From assembly GCA_017882445.1 (NCBI GenBank), contig JADGPK010000010.1, positions 1-64,000 on the forward strand: a stretch of DNA of 64,000 nucleotides, written 5' to 3'. Below are positions 37,456 to 51,073 of the stretch, in pieces. The DNA comes from Solirubrobacteraceae bacterium. Lineage in GTDB: Bacteria; Actinomycetota; Thermoleophilia; Solirubrobacterales; Solirubrobacteraceae. The notes under the pieces were generated by a model, which saw only the letters and a list, made by a program, of their open reading frames with translations, was not told the DNA's origin and made no database searches. Position 1 is the first letter of the stretch, and every line of letters begins with the position of its first letter. Made by a program: the position numbers and the translations under genes.

Positions 37456-38616
37456 TCAGGCCGCCAGCGCGGCGAGCCGCGGCGGTGTCGAGCGCGATCC
37501 ATCCCCGACGAACGAGGGCGGCGCGATCGCCAGGTACTGGGAGAACACCCACGTGGCCACCCGGCGATTCTCGAAGCCATGGACGATCGCGGACGCGGCC
37601 CGGCTCGGGTTGATCTGCCCCATCGCCCGCTGCGCGCCGAGCAGCCAGCGGTATTTGCGGGCGTGGGAGTCCGAGAAGGCGCCGTAGCGAGCCAGCGCCT
37701 GCTCGCGCGTTCGCCCGCCCTCCAGCACAGCGCGCAGCTCCCGTCCGCAGGCGAGCCCGAAGTAGATCGCGGTGCGTATGCCCTCGGCCGTCAACGGGAG
37801 ACAGTGCCCCGCCGAGTCGCCCGCGAAGAAGACGCCGTCCTCGCTCGCGCGGCGCAGCTGGTGGGGGATCCAGTTGCCCTGGTAGCCGTCCGCTGCCAGC
37901 CCGACGTGGTGCGCGAGCCTGACGGTGGGCTCCTTCACGCGGTGGGAGGGCCAGAAGGAGCCGACTCCGACGCGCAGCTCGTCGCCGGCGGGAAAGCTCC
38001 AGGAGTAGCCGGCCCTGATGTAGCGGGCGTCGAGCCACAGCTCCATCTCCTCGCCGCGGCCCTCGGGGTGGACCTCCAAGCCTCTGGAGAGCGGGGCGTT
38101 GGGCGGCTGGATCGCCGTCGCGTTCGAGAGCACGCGCCTCCAGCCGAGCCCGTCCACCACCAGCGGAGCGTGCAGCTCGCCGCGGTCGGTGTGTACCGTG
38201 AGGCCCTCCCGTCCCGTGACGGTGGCCGTCTCGAACTCGAGCTCGGGCGAGGCGGCCTGACTCCACAGCAGAGCGCACAGCTCGCGGTAGTCGAACATCG
38301 AGAACGACCACGGCAGCTGCCAGCGCGAGGTGCGAAACGGCGTATGGACGACCAGCTCGTCGAAGCTCTGGCGCAGCGAGCCGAGGAGATCGAGCGCCTC
38401 GAGCCAGACGGTTGGGATCGCGCAGGCCGAGGTCTGGCGCTCGCCGATCTCGTAGCGGTCGATCACCAGCACCCGCGCACCCGACCCGGCAAGCTCCCGC
38501 GCGACTGCCAATCCGGCGAAGCTCGCCCCGCAAACGAGCACGTCGCAGTCACGCTCCAAGCGGGTGCGCCGCTCTCCGCGCTTCGTCGCTCGAACAGGCA
38601 TGTGCCCGGCAATCAT
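37456..38616 (-). CDS. Geranylgeranyl reductase-like FAD-dependent oxidoreductase
   Basis: DVLVCGASFAGLAVARELAGSGARVLVIDR; GVFFAGDSAGHCLPLTAEGIRTAIYFG. Confidence 0.88.
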   Translation of the reverse strand: MIAGHMPVRATKRGERRTRLERDCDVLVCGASFAGLAVARELAGSGARVLVIDRYEIGERQTSACAIPTVWLEALDLLGSLRQSFDELVVHTPFRTSRWQLPWSFSMFDYRELCALLWSQAASPELEFETATVTGREGLTVHTDRGELHAPLVVDGLGWRRVLSNATAIQPPNAPLSRGLEVHPEGRGEEMELWLDARYIRAGYSWSFPAGDELRVGVGSFWPSHRVKEPTVRLAHHVGLAADGYQGNWIPHQLRRASEDGVFFAGDSAGHCLPLTAEGIRTAIYFGLACGRELRAVLEGGRTREQALARYGAFSDSHARKYRWLLGAQRAMGQINPSRAASAIVHGFENRRVATWVFSQYLAIAPPSFVGDGSRSTPPRLAALAA

Positions 38617-38639
38617 ACGGCTGCGCTACGCTTCGGCCG

Positions 38640-40166
38640 GTGCAAACGCTGATGGAGAATCCTCAGGCCCGCGTCGTTGACGGGTCAAACGGGCTGTTGC
38701 TCGAAGTCGACGGACAGATCGTTCCCAACTACGACGCCACTTTCCGGGCGATCGAGGAGGGCGAGGTGGTCACCGGCCACGTCGTGCGCATCGACAAGGA
38801 CGAGGTCCTGGTCGACATCGGCTACAAGTCCGAGGGCGTCATCCCGGCCAACGAGCTCTCGATCCGCAAGTCGGTCGACCCGAACGAGGAGGTCCACCTC
38901 GGCGAGGAGGTCGACGCGATCGTCATGACCAAGGAGGACCAGGACGGTCGCCTGATCATGTCCAAGAAGCGTGCGCGCTTCGAGAAGGCCTGGCGCCGCA
39001 TCGAAACGGCGGCCGAGTCCGGCGAGCCGGTCGAGGGAACGGTCATCGAGGTCGTCAAGGGCGGCCTGATCATCGACCTCGGCGTGCGCGGGTTCCTGCC
39101 CGCGTCGCTCGTGGACATCCGCAGGGTTCCGAACCTCGACGAATACATGGGCACCAAGATCGAGACCAAGGTGATCGAGCTCAACCGCTCGCGCAACAAC
39201 GTCGTGCTCTCCCGCCGCGCGGTCCTCGAGGAGGAGCGCAAGGAGGTTCGCCAGCAGATCCTCGACCGCCTCCAGCCCGGGCTGGTCGTCGAGGGCCAGA
39301 TCTCCAACATCGTGGACTTCGGGGCGTTCGTCGACCTGGACGGGATCGACGGCCTGATCCACATCTCCGAGCTGTCGTGGTCGCACGTGAACCACCCGAG
39401 CGAGATCCTGGCGATCGGGGACACCGTCAAGGTCAAGGTGCTCGACATCGACCGCGACCGCCAGCGCATCTCGCTGGGCCTCAAGCAGACCCAGGAGGAT
39501 CCCTGGCAGCGGATCGTGGACACATACAACGTCAACGACGAGCTCCAGGGCAAGGTCACCAAGGTGGTCACGTTCGGCGCGTTCGTCGAGATCCTCGATG
39601 GCGTCGAGGGCCTCGTGCACATCTCAGAGCTGGCTCCCCACCACGTCGAGAGCCCACGCGAGATCGTCCATCCCGGCGATGAGATCCGGGTTCGCATCCT
39701 GGAGATCGATTCCGAGCGCAGGCGCCTGTCGCTGTCGGCCAAGCGGGTCGAGGACCAGCTCCTCCCCGTGACACGGCCCGGCGAACCAGAGCGTCCCCCC
39801 GTGCCCGCCGGCGAGGCGAGCGAGATCGCGGTAGACGACGGCGGTGAGGGCGCGGTCGCGTTCGAGGCTGACCTCGCCCATGAGGCTGAGCAGAGCGTCG
39901 CTGAGGTTGAGGTCGCGGAGGCCGGGATCGACGTTGATGTCGCCACTGAGGCTGAGCAGGGCGTCGCCGAGCCCGAGGTCGCGTCAGCCGAGGTTGAGGT
40001 CGCCGAGGCGTCGAGCCCTGAGGCAGCCGTAGAGGCGCCCGAGACGGTCGAGGTCCCTGGGGCGACGGCGCAGCCCGACGATTCCACTACCGCAGAGCAG
40101 GCCGCATCGACGCAGGGCGAGGTGGCCGAGCCCGAGCTCACCGCCGAGTCCGCGCAGCAGGACTGA
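38640..40166 (+). CDS. rpsA: 30S ribosomal protein S1 with acidic repetitive C-terminal tail, GTG start
   Basis: Four S1 repeats (EEGEVVTGHVVRI, VEGTVIEVVKGGLIIDLGVRGFLPAS, VVEGQISNIVDFGAFVDLDGIDGLIHISELSW, LQGKVTKVVTFGAFVEILDGVEGLVHISELA). Confidence 0.95.
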   Translation: MQTLMENPQARVVDGSNGLLLEVDGQIVPNYDATFRAIEEGEVVTGHVVRIDKDEVLVDIGYKSEGVIPANELSIRKSVDPNEEVHLGEEVDAIVMTKEDQDGRLIMSKKRARFEKAWRRIETAAESGEPVEGTVIEVVKGGLIIDLGVRGFLPASLVDIRRVPNLDEYMGTKIETKVIELNRSRNNVVLSRRAVLEEERKEVRQQILDRLQPGLVVEGQISNIVDFGAFVDLDGIDGLIHISELSWSHVNHPSEILAIGDTVKVKVLDIDRDRQRISLGLKQTQEDPWQRIVDTYNVNDELQGKVTKVVTFGAFVEILDGVEGLVHISELAPHHVESPREIVHPGDEIRVRILEIDSERRRLSLSAKRVEDQLLPVTRPGEPERPPVPAGEASEIAVDDGGEGAVAFEADLAHEAEQSVAEVEVAEAGIDVDVATEAEQGVAEPEVASAEVEVAEASSPEAAVEAPETVEVPGATAQPDDSTTAEQAASTQGEVAEPELTAESAQQD

Positions 40167-40190
40167 CGCGGCCCGGGCGACTCTGAGACT

Positions 40191-40787
40191 GTGCGCAACC
40201 CGGCGCCCCTGCTCGGGCTGACCGGCGGCCTGGGCGCAGGCAAGTCGACCGCCCTTCAGGTGCTCTCGAGGCTGGGCGCGGAGGTGCTGTCGAGCGATGC
40301 GGTCGTCCACGAGCTCTACGAGGGCGATGAGCTGCGCGAGGCGGTGGTCGCCCGCTTCGGTCCGCAGGTGGCGCCCGACGGCGTGGTGGACCGCTCGGCG
40401 GTCGCCCGGCGGGCGTTCGCGAGCCCCGAGGACCGAGCGTGGCTCGAGGGTCTGGTGTGGCCTCTGGTGGGCGTCCGGGTAGCGAGCTGGGTGGAGAGGG
40501 TGCGGGCGCAGAGACCCGCGCCACGCGCGGTGGTCGTGGAGGTTCCGCTGCTGTTCGAGGCGGGCATGCAGGGGCTGTATGACGCGACGATCGCGGTGGT
40601 CTCCGAGGAGGGTCTACGCCGGGCGCGGGCCGCGGCCCGGGGCCACGCGCTGCTGGACGAGCGCACGGCGCGCCAGCTCTCCCAGGAGGAGAAGGCCGAG
40701 CGCGCCACGTTCGTCGTGCTCAACGACGGAACCGAGGAGGACCTCGAACGAGAGCTGTCGGCGGTCCTTGAGAAGCTTGGAGAATGA
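40191..40787 (+). CDS. coaE: Dephospho-CoA kinase, GTG start
   Basis: LLGLTGGLGAGKSTALQVLSRLGAEVLSSDAVVHELYEG. Confidence 0.95.
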   Translation: MRNPAPLLGLTGGLGAGKSTALQVLSRLGAEVLSSDAVVHELYEGDELREAVVARFGPQVAPDGVVDRSAVARRAFASPEDRAWLEGLVWPLVGVRVASWVERVRAQRPAPRAVVVEVPLLFEAGMQGLYDATIAVVSEEGLRRARAAARGHALLDERTARQLSQEEKAERATFVVLNDGTEEDLERELSAVLEKLGE

Positions 40788-41362
40788 GGCAGCGGACACT
40801 CGGAACGCTGGCGGCGATCGCCGCGACCCTGGTGTGTGCGGCCCTCGTGGTCTCTGCGCTCCAGCAGGCGGCTCGCAACTCTGCATTGCCGCTCACCAAC
40901 TCGAGCATCATCCGCGAACAGGCGGCCGCGAAGCGACTGGACCCCGCACTGATAGCCGCGGTGATCTACGCGGAGACGAGATTCGAACCGCGTCCCTCAC
41001 CAGCGGGAGCGCAGGGCCTGATGCAGATCCTCCCCGCGACCGCCTACTACCTGGCGCGGCTGTCCGGCGGCAGTGCCTTCACCGCCCGCGATCTGGCGAG
41101 TCCGAGCGTGAACGTGGCCTACGGCAGCTACTACCTGAGGTACCTGCTCGATCACTACGGGGGCAACGAGATGCTCGCCGTGGCCGCCTACAACGGCGGT
41201 CTCGCCAACGTCGACCGGTGGGTGGCGCAGGCGGTCGGGGCGGGCAGGACGCTCACCGTGGAAGCCATCCCGTTTCCGGAGACGCGCGAATACGTCCAGC
41301 GCGTCCTGAGCGCCCAGCGCGCCTATCGCGCGACCTACCCCCGCGCGCTAGGGCTGCTGTAG
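40784..41362 (+). CDS. Secreted lytic transglycosylase (SLT)
   Basis: AVIYAETRFEPRPSPAGAQGLMQILPATAYYLA, AYGSYYLRYLLDHYGGNEMLAVAAYNGG. Confidence 0.92.
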   Translation: MRQRTLGTLAAIAATLVCAALVVSALQQAARNSALPLTNSSIIREQAAAKRLDPALIAAVIYAETRFEPRPSPAGAQGLMQILPATAYYLARLSGGSAFTARDLASPSVNVAYGSYYLRYLLDHYGGNEMLAVAAYNGGLANVDRWVAQAVGAGRTLTVEAIPFPETREYVQRVLSAQRAYRATYPRALGLL

Positions 41363-41393
41363 GAAGCCCTGACCGCTCGCTACGGTAGGGAGG

Positions 41394-43457
41394 ATGCCCG
41401 ACTTCAAGCTCGACTCGGTCTTCACCCCGACCGCCGACCAGCCCAAGGCGATCGCATCGCTCGCCGAGGGCGTCGAGCGGGGTGAACGGTTCCAGACCCT
41501 GCTCGGGGCGACGGGCACGGGCAAGACGATGACGATGGCCGGCGTGATCGAGGCCGTGCAGCGCCCGACGCTGGTGATCGCCCACAACAAGACCCTCGCG
41601 GCGCAGCTGTGCAACGAGTTCCGCACGTTCTTTCCCGACAACGCGGTCGAGTACTTCGTCTCCTACTACGACTACTACCAGCCCGAGGCGTATGTCCCGA
41701 GCCGCGACCTGTATATCGAGAAGGACTCGGCGATCAACCAGGAGGTCGACCGGCTGCGCCACGCCGCGACGGCAGCGGTCTTCGCGCGTAGGGACGTGAT
41801 CGTGGTGGCCTCGGTGTCGTGCATCTACGGCCTGGGCTCGCCCGAAACGTATGAGATGAACATGCAGATCCTCAAGCGCGGGGAGGAGGTCGATCGGGAC
41901 CGGCTGCTGCACAAACTCGTCTCGATCCAGTACACCCGCAACGACACGGTGCTCTCGCGCGGGACCTTCCGCGTGCGGGGGGACACGCTCGAGGTGTTTC
42001 CCGCCTACGCCGAGACGGCCTTCCGCGCGACGATGTTCGGCGAGGAGGTAGAGCGCCTGCAGCAGTTCGACCCGCTCACAGGCGAGCTGATCGCCGACGA
42101 TCTGGAGCACGTGGCGATCTGGCCCGCGACCCACTACAACGTCAGGGAGGGCACGATCGAGGCCGGCGTCGCGGAGATCGGGCGGGAGCTGAACGAGCGC
42201 TGCGAGCAGCTGGAGTCCGAAGGCAAGCAGCTGGAGTCCCATCGCCTGCGTCAGCGCACCCAATACGACATGGAGATGCTGCGCGAGGTCGGATTCTGCT
42301 CGGGGATCGAGAACTACTCGCGCATCCTCGACGGCCGCAAGCCCGGCGATCGGCCGTACTGCCTGATCGATTACTTCCCGAAGGACTTCATCTGCTTCCT
42401 CGACGAGTCCCACCAGACGGTGCCGCAGATCGGCGGCATGCACGTGGGCGACCGCTCGCGCAAGCAGACGCTCGTGGACTACGGCTTCAGGCTGCCCAGC
42501 GCGCTGGACAACCGACCACAGACGTTCGCGGAGTTCCTGTCGATCACCCCCCAGCTGCTGTTCGTCTCGGCCACGCCGGGCGAATACGAGCGCACGCAGG
42601 CGACCCGCATCGTCGAGCAGATCGTGCGGCCGACGGGGATCGTCGATCCGATGGTGGAGGTGCGCGAGACGCGCAACCAGATCGATGACCTGATGAACGA
42701 GGTACGTGTGCGCGTCGACCGCGACGAGCGGGTGCTGGTGACGACGCTGACCAAGAAGATGAGCGAGGACCTCTCGCAATACCTCCTGGAGATGGGCTTC
42801 AAGACCCGCTATCTCCATTCGGAGATCGACACGCTCGAACGCATCCAGATCATCCGCGACCTGCGCCTGGGCGAGTACGACGTGCTCGTCGGCGTGAACC
42901 TGCTGCGCGAGGGCCTGGATCTCCCCGAGGTCTCGCTGGTCGCGATCCTCGACGCCGACAAGGAGGGGTTCCTGCGCGGGGAGACCTCGCTGATCCAGAC
43001 GATCGGCCGCGCCGCCCGCAACGTCGACGGGACGGTGCTGATGTACGCCGACAAGGAGACGCGAGCGATGCGCGTCGCGATCTCAGAGACCAGTCGCCGG
43101 CGCGAGATCCAGCTGGCCTACAACGAGCGTCACGGGATCACTGCGGCGACGATCGTCAAGGGCATATCGGACATCGCGGAGTTCCTGCAGGCCGAGTCCA
43201 AGGTCCCGCGGGGACGGAAACGCCGTTCGGCCAGGCGCGGGGCGGGCCGGGAGATGCCCAAGCACGAGCTCGAGCGGATGCTGGTGGAGCTCGAGGAGGA
43301 GATGATCGCGGCCGCCGACGATCTGCGCTTCGAGTACGCCGCGCAGCTGCGCGACGAGCTGCGCGAGCTGCGCCGCGACCTGCAGGAGATCCGCTCCGAG
43401 GAAGCTCCGGCGGGCCTCGCGCCGGCTAGCGAGACCCCGACGGGCGACATCGCCTAG
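41394..43457 (+). CDS. uvrB: Excinuclease ABC subunit B
   Basis: [67 protein letters not shown]-terminal UVR motif. Confidence 0.97.
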   Translation: MPDFKLDSVFTPTADQPKAIASLAEGVERGERFQTLLGATGTGKTMTMAGVIEAVQRPTLVIAHNKTLAAQLCNEFRTFFPDNAVEYFVSYYDYYQPEAYVPSRDLYIEKDSAINQEVDRLRHAATAAVFARRDVIVVASVSCIYGLGSPETYEMNMQILKRGEEVDRDRLLHKLVSIQYTRNDTVLSRGTFRVRGDTLEVFPAYAETAFRATMFGEEVERLQQFDPLTGELIADDLEHVAIWPATHYNVREGTIEAGVAEIGRELNERCEQLESEGKQLESHRLRQRTQYDMEMLREVGFCSGIENYSRILDGRKPGDRPYCLIDYFPKDFICFLDESHQTVPQIGGMHVGDRSRKQTLVDYGFRLPSALDNRPQTFAEFLSITPQLLFVSATPGEYERTQATRIVEQIVRPTGIVDPMVEVRETRNQIDDLMNEVRVRVDRDERVLVTTLTKKMSEDLSQYLLEMGFKTRYLHSEIDTLERIQIIRDLRLGEYDVLVGVNLLREGLDLPEVSLVAILDADKEGFLRGETSLIQTIGRAARNVDGTVLMYADKETRAMRVAISETSRRREIQLAYNERHGITAATIVKGISDIAEFLQAESKVPRGRKRRSARRGAGREMPKHELERMLVELEEEMIAAADDLRFEYAAQLRDELRELRRDLQEIRSEEAPAGLAPASETPTGDIA

Positions 43458-43467
43458 GATGCGCGCC

Positions 43468-44250
43468 GTGGACTTCGACCGGCAGGCCATTGAACGCAGG
43501 GACTTCCCCGTCGGCCGGCGGGGATACGACACGGCGGCCGTCGAGGCGCATCTGCGCGCGCTAGCCGCCGAGTTCGAAGAACTCCAGCGCGCGGCCACCA
43601 CCGGCGGAGTCGACCTGTCGCTGGCCTCGACCGCTGGCACCCAGGTTCAGGGCATCCTCGAGGCCGCCCAGGCCGCGGCTGCGGAAATCGAGCGTCATGC
43701 GCTCGACGCGGCGCGGCAGGTGCGCGAGGCCGCAGACCGCGACGCGGAGAGCACGCGCGAGGAGGCGGTCGCAAAGGCTCGCACCCACGTCGCCGCGGTC
43801 GCGCAGGTCGCCGCGAGCCTGCTGGAGCGCGTCGGGTCGATGGACGGCGAGGTGAGCGCGCTCGTAGAGATCCTGCGCTCCGGCGCCGGCCGTCTGGCGG
43901 CCGACCTCTCCGCGGTCGAGACCGGAATGGGAGAGCTCTATGACGCAGCGGCCGGTCGCAATCTCCCCGAATCCGAGCATTCGGGGTTGTTCGAGGCGGA
44001 GCTCGACGAGGCGATGACCGCCGCGCCCGCTGCGGTCGGGATGTCCGCTGCGCCCGCTATTGGGACGGCCGCGGAGGAGTCGCAGCAGCCCGTCGCCGCC
44101 GCGGATCTCGACGGCGCGCGCCTGATCGCCCTGAACATGGCGCTCAACGGCGAGTCGCGCACGGACACCGAGCGCTACCTCGAGGACAACTTCCAGCTGC
44201 CCGACCCGGTGAAGCTGATAGACGAGGTCTACGCCGCGATCGAAGGCTAG
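43468..44250 (+). CDS. DivIVA-domain protein (GTG start chosen over ATG 43459)
   Basis: DFDRQAIERRDFPVGRRGYDTAAVEAHLRALAAEFEEL; TAGGAT lies 7 nt before GTG 43468. Confidence 0.82.
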   Translation: MDFDRQAIERRDFPVGRRGYDTAAVEAHLRALAAEFEELQRAATTGGVDLSLASTAGTQVQGILEAAQAAAAEIERHALDAARQVREAADRDAESTREEAVAKARTHVAAVAQVAASLLERVGSMDGEVSALVEILRSGAGRLAADLSAVETGMGELYDAAAGRNLPESEHSGLFEAELDEAMTAAPAAVGMSAAPAIGTAAEESQQPVAAADLDGARLIALNMALNGESRTDTERYLEDNFQLPDPVKLIDEVYAAIEG

Positions 44251-44275
44251 AGCGACGCTCTAGAGGCCGCGCGGG

Positions 44276-44291
44276 GCGAACGTCTGTTCGC
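44276..44291. promoter_or_regulatory. Candidate LexA/SOS box upstream of uvrA
   Basis: GCGAACgtctGTTCGC perfect inverted repeat matching CGAAC-N4-GTTCG. Confidence 0.75.
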
Positions 44292-44311
44292 AGTCATAGA
44301 ATGAAACGCAG

Positions 44312-47353
<3,042 letters not shown>

Positions 47354-47357
47354 GCGC

Positions 47358-47945
47358 ATGGGAGATCTGGCGCGCAACGCGCGGCTGTGGGCTCAGAAGT
47401 GGCGCTGGTATGAGCGCAATTCGCTGCCGTGGAACCGTGTGCGCATCCACTGGGAGTTCATGCGCCGCGAGGCCTTTGTCAGGTGGCCGGTGCACGGAAA
47501 CGTCCTGGAGGCTCTGAGCGAGGGGCGCCTCACCCTCGAGCCTGGCGTGCTGCTCGAGCCGGGGGTGTGGATCACCGCGCCGGCGAGCGCCCGGGTGCGC
47601 ATCGGCGCCGGCACGTTCCTGAACATGGGGGTCATGGTGGCCGCCCAGGATCTCGTCGAGATCGGCGCGCACTGCATGCTCGCCAACGGCTGTTTCGTCT
47701 CGGACGCAAGTCACCGCTTCGACGACGCGGCGAAGCCGGTGACCTGGCAGGGGTTCGAGAGCAAGGGGCCGACGCGGATCGGCGACAACTGCTGGCTCGG
47801 CGCGAACGTCGTCGTAACCAGCGGGGTCACGATCGGCGAGCGCTGCGTGATCGGCGCCAACAGCGTGGTCACGCACGACGTCGAGCCCCACTCGATCGCC
47901 GCCGGCGCTCCCGCCCGCACCCTACGGCGCGTCGAGTACGTGTAG
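47358..47945 (+). CDS. Hexapeptide-repeat acyltransferase
   Basis: Left-handed beta-helix repeats: VRIGAGTFLNMGVMVAAQDLVEIGAHCMLANGCFVSDASH, RIGDNCWLGANVVVTSGVTIGERCVIGANSVVTHDVEP. Confidence 0.9.
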   Translation: MGDLARNARLWAQKWRWYERNSLPWNRVRIHWEFMRREAFVRWPVHGNVLEALSEGRLTLEPGVLLEPGVWITAPASARVRIGAGTFLNMGVMVAAQDLVEIGAHCMLANGCFVSDASHRFDDAAKPVTWQGFESKGPTRIGDNCWLGANVVVTSGVTIGERCVIGANSVVTHDVEPHSIAAGAPARTLRRVEYV

Positions 47946-47955
47946 CGTCCGCGTG

Positions 47956-48609
47956 ATGGACCTGCTCGAGGCGATGCGCTGCGCGCCGACAAGCCGGCGC
48001 TTCACGACAGAGCCCGTGCCCAATGAGATGCTCGTGCGAGCGTTGGACAGCGCGCGCTACGCGCCCAGCGGCGGCAACCGGCAGGGGTGGCGCGTGATCG
48101 TGGTCAAGGACGCCGGGCGGCGAGCGGCTCTGCGCGACCTCTACCTACCCTACTGGCGCGCATATCTGCAGCACACAGGAGGTGCGCTGATGCTCGCAGA
48201 CCCCGAGAGCTTCGACCCGGCGCGGGTGCGGATGGTCCAGCGGGCCGACCACTACGCAAGAGGCCTGGCAGAGGTGCCGGTGCACCTCGTCGTGGGCGTT
48301 CGCCTCGAGGACCTGGCGGTGACCGACTCAGAGCTGGGACGCCAGAGCATCGTCGGCGGCGCCTCGGTGTATCCGTTCGTGCAGAACCTGCTGCTCGCGC
48401 TGCGTGGCGAGGGGCTCGGCGCCGCGATGACGACCCTGCTCGTGCCGGCCGAGGGGGACGTCAGGCGACTGCTTGAGATCCCCGACGAGATCGCGCTGGC
48501 GGCTCACATCGGCGTCGGCTATCGCGCGGAGGCATGGCCGCGGCGGCTCGCCCGCCGGCCGGTGGCGGAGTTCGCGTTCTCCGAGCGCTACGGCGAGCCG
48601 CTCACCTAG
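47956..48609 (+). CDS. Nitroreductase family protein
   Basis: MDLLEAMRCAPTSRRFTTEPVPNEMLVRALDSARYAPSGGNRQGWRVIVV. Confidence 0.9.
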   Translation: MDLLEAMRCAPTSRRFTTEPVPNEMLVRALDSARYAPSGGNRQGWRVIVVKDAGRRAALRDLYLPYWRAYLQHTGGALMLADPESFDPARVRMVQRADHYARGLAEVPVHLVVGVRLEDLAVTDSELGRQSIVGGASVYPFVQNLLLALRGEGLGAAMTTLLVPAEGDVRRLLEIPDEIALAAHIGVGYRAEAWPRRLARRPVAEFAFSERYGEPLT

Positions 48610-48644
48610 CCCCGGCCGGCGCGCGCACGTCGGCAACGCCGCGC

Positions 48645-49538
48645 TCAGCGCGCGGCGAGGCGCTCCTGCAGCTCGGCCAGCTCCGCCGGGTCGATCGAGT
48701 AGGTGTGCTCGGGGCCCGGGTAGCGACGCGCGCGCACGTCCTCGGCGTAGGCGCTCACGCCGTCGTTCATCTCCTGCTGGAGGTTCGCGTAGCGCTTGAC
48801 GAATCGCGGCCCGAGCCCGTCGCGGATGCCCAGCAGGTCGTGGAAGACGAGCACCTGGCCGTCGGTCGAGGGCCCCGCGCCGATGCCGATGACCGGTATC
48901 TCGACGAGCTCCATCAGCTCCTCGCTCACCGCGCTCGGGATCGCCTCGAACACGAGCGCGAAGCAGCCGACCTCCTGCAGAGCGAGCGCCTCGGAGGCGA
49001 TGCGCGACGCGGCTGCGGCGGTGCGCCCCTGGGCCTTCCACCCGCCGAGGGCGGTCGAGGTCTGCGGGGTGAGACCGACATGCCCCATCACGGGGATGCC
49101 AGCGCCTACGATCGCGCGCGCGCGTCTCGCCGAGGCCTCGCCGCCACCCTCGAGCTTGACCGCCTCGCAGCCCGCCTCCTTGACCATCCGCATCGCGGTC
49201 GTGATCGCCTGCTCGTCGGATACCTCATAGGAGCCGAAGGGCAGGTCGCCGATCAACAGCGGGGTACGCAGCCCGCGGCGCACGGCGCGAGCGAGCACGA
49301 GCATGTCGTCCAGATCGACCGGCGTGGTTGCGTTGTAGCCGAGCACGGTCGTGGCGGCCGAGTCGCCGACCAGCACGAGGTCCACGCCCCCAGCCTCGGC
49401 CGCGCGGGCGCTCGGGTAGTCATACGCCGTGACCATCACGATCGGCTCGCCGAGCCGCTTCTTCTCCATCAGCAGCGGCAGGGTCATCGGCAGGCGCCCC
49501 GGATCGGACGGGACCTTGGCTGATGGGCGGCTGGACAT
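48645..49538 (-). CDS. panB: 3-methyl-2-oxobutanoate hydroxymethyltransferase
   Basis: PIVMVTAYDYPSARAAEAGGVDLVLVGDSAATTVLGYNATTPV, VMGHVGLTPQT. Confidence 0.96.
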   Translation of the reverse strand: MSSRPSAKVPSDPGRLPMTLPLLMEKKRLGEPIVMVTAYDYPSARAAEAGGVDLVLVGDSAATTVLGYNATTPVDLDDMLVLARAVRRGLRTPLLIGDLPFGSYEVSDEQAITTAMRMVKEAGCEAVKLEGGGEASARRARAIVGAGIPVMGHVGLTPQTSTALGGWKAQGRTAAAASRIASEALALQEVGCFALVFEAIPSAVSEELMELVEIPVIGIGAGPSTDGQVLVFHDLLGIRDGLGPRFVKRYANLQQEMNDGVSAYAEDVRARRYPGPEHTYSIDPAELAELQERLAAR

Positions 49539-49587
49539 GGTGGATTCCTCTCTGACGGTCGCTTGAGGGGCGGGCGGAAATCTGCTC

Positions 49588-49971
49588 CTAGGAGAGCAGG
49601 CTCGCCACCTCGTCGTCGATCGTGATGATGCGATTGGTGTGCGCCTCGACGTGGACGACGCGCGGCGTGTATCGCTCCAGGGCGGCCTCGTCGTACTGGC
49701 CGTAGGAGATGACGATGATGGTGTCTCCGCGGTGAACCAGGCGGGCGGCGGCGCCGTTGACGCGCATGTCGCCTGAACCCCGCTCTCCGGCGATCGTGTA
49801 CGTCTCAAAACGAGCGCCGTTGTCGATGTCGACCACGTGGACCTGCTCGTGCTCGAGGATGTCCGCCGCGTCCAGCAGATCGCGGTCGACGGTGATCGAG
49901 CCGACGTAGTGAAGGTCGCAGTCGCTGACCGTGGCCCGGTGGATCTTCGACTTGAGCATCACACGCTGCAT
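49588..49971 (-). CDS. panD: Aspartate 1-decarboxylase
   Basis: [58 protein letters not shown](I) self-cleavage site. Confidence 0.96.
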   Translation of the reverse strand: MQRVMLKSKIHRATVSDCDLHYVGSITVDRDLLDAADILEHEQVHVVDIDNGARFETYTIAGERGSGDMRVNGAAARLVHRGDTIIVISYGQYDEAALERYTPRVVHVEAHTNRIITIDDEVASLLS

Positions 49972-50897
49972 AGGGTGATCGCCTCTCGCTTTGGCTGTTG
50001 GGGGTCCTCGCCGGTCGGCTGCGCCGACAGGACGGTGTTGTCGATCAGCCTGACCGCGCCGACGCGGGCGGCGATCGCCAGCAAAGCCTCGCCGGCGAGG
50101 CTCTCGAGCGGCTCGAGCGTGTCGGGATTCACGAGCGCTACGTACTCGGCCTCGACGCCTGAACGACTCAGCTCCCCGCGGGCGGCCGCGAGCAGGGCCC
50201 CGCTCGAGCGCTCGCCCGTCGCGGCGAGATCGCCGGCTGCTCGCAGGGCGGCCGGCAGGGCGAGTGCGCGGGCGCGTTCGGCCGGACTGAGCAGGGAGTT
50301 GCGGCTCGACATCGCCAGGCCGTCGTGCTCGCGCACCGTCGGCAGGGCCGCGATCCGCACGGGCAGGTTCAGGTCCTCGGCCAGGCGACGGATCACCACC
50401 ACCTGCTGTGCGTCCTTCTGGCCGAAGTAGGCCACATCGGGCATCGCCATGCAGAGCAGCTTCGTCACCACGGTGGCCACGCCGCGGAAGTGCTCGGCGC
50501 CGCGCGCCTCGCCCTCGAGCCTCTCGGTCAGGCCGAACACCTCGACGGCCGTGGCGAAGCCCCGCGGATAGACCTCCTCGACGGAGGGCGCGAACAGCAG
50601 GTCGGCGCCGGCGGCGGCGGCGAGATCCGTGTCGCGGCGCTCGCGGCGGGGGTAGCGCTCGAGATCTGTGCGCTCGTTGAACTGCACAGGGTTGACGAAC
50701 AGCGAGACCACGACCCGATCGCACTGCTCGTGCGCAGTCCGGATCAGCGACAGGTGGCCCTCGTGGAGCGCGCCCATCGTGGGCACGAGGCCGATCGTGA
50801 GGCCGTCTCGGCGGGCCGGCTCAAGCGCTGCGCGCAGCTCTGAAACCGTGCGCACGGTCCTCATGCGCATGGCGGAATCGAGGTTTGTCGAACTCAT
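49959..50897 (-). CDS. panC: Pantoate--beta-alanine ligase
   Basis: [67 protein letters not shown]. Confidence 0.97.
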   Translation of the reverse strand: MSSTNLDSAMRMRTVRTVSELRAALEPARRDGLTIGLVPTMGALHEGHLSLIRTAHEQCDRVVVSLFVNPVQFNERTDLERYPRRERRDTDLAAAAGADLLFAPSVEEVYPRGFATAVEVFGLTERLEGEARGAEHFRGVATVVTKLLCMAMPDVAYFGQKDAQQVVVIRRLAEDLNLPVRIAALPTVREHDGLAMSSRNSLLSPAERARALALPAALRAAGDLAATGERSSGALLAAARGELSRSGVEAEYVALVNPDTLEPLESLAGEALLAIAARVGAVRLIDNTVLSAQPTGEDPQQPKREAITLCSV

Positions 50898-51073
50898 CGG
50901 TTTCGGTCCAGTTCCCTTCGGATACCGGCGCGACTTCAGATTTCAGTCGGATGCTGCTTCAGATCCATCCCGAGCCAGCTCGGTGACGGCCAGCGCTTGG
51001 ATGATACCGCCGTTCTCACTCTACGGGAAGCGTCCCGCGCGTGTGTGCGCAGAGTCACATTCGCGCCCGGGTC

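Noticed and set aside
43459-43467. ATG 43459 start for the DivIVA-like gene
   Set aside because: The ATG overlaps the TAGGAT element; GTG 43468 gives the usual MDFDRQ N-terminus.
48645-49808. N-terminal extension of panB ORF beyond 49538
   Set aside because: Runs over panD; normal PanB start at ATG 49538.
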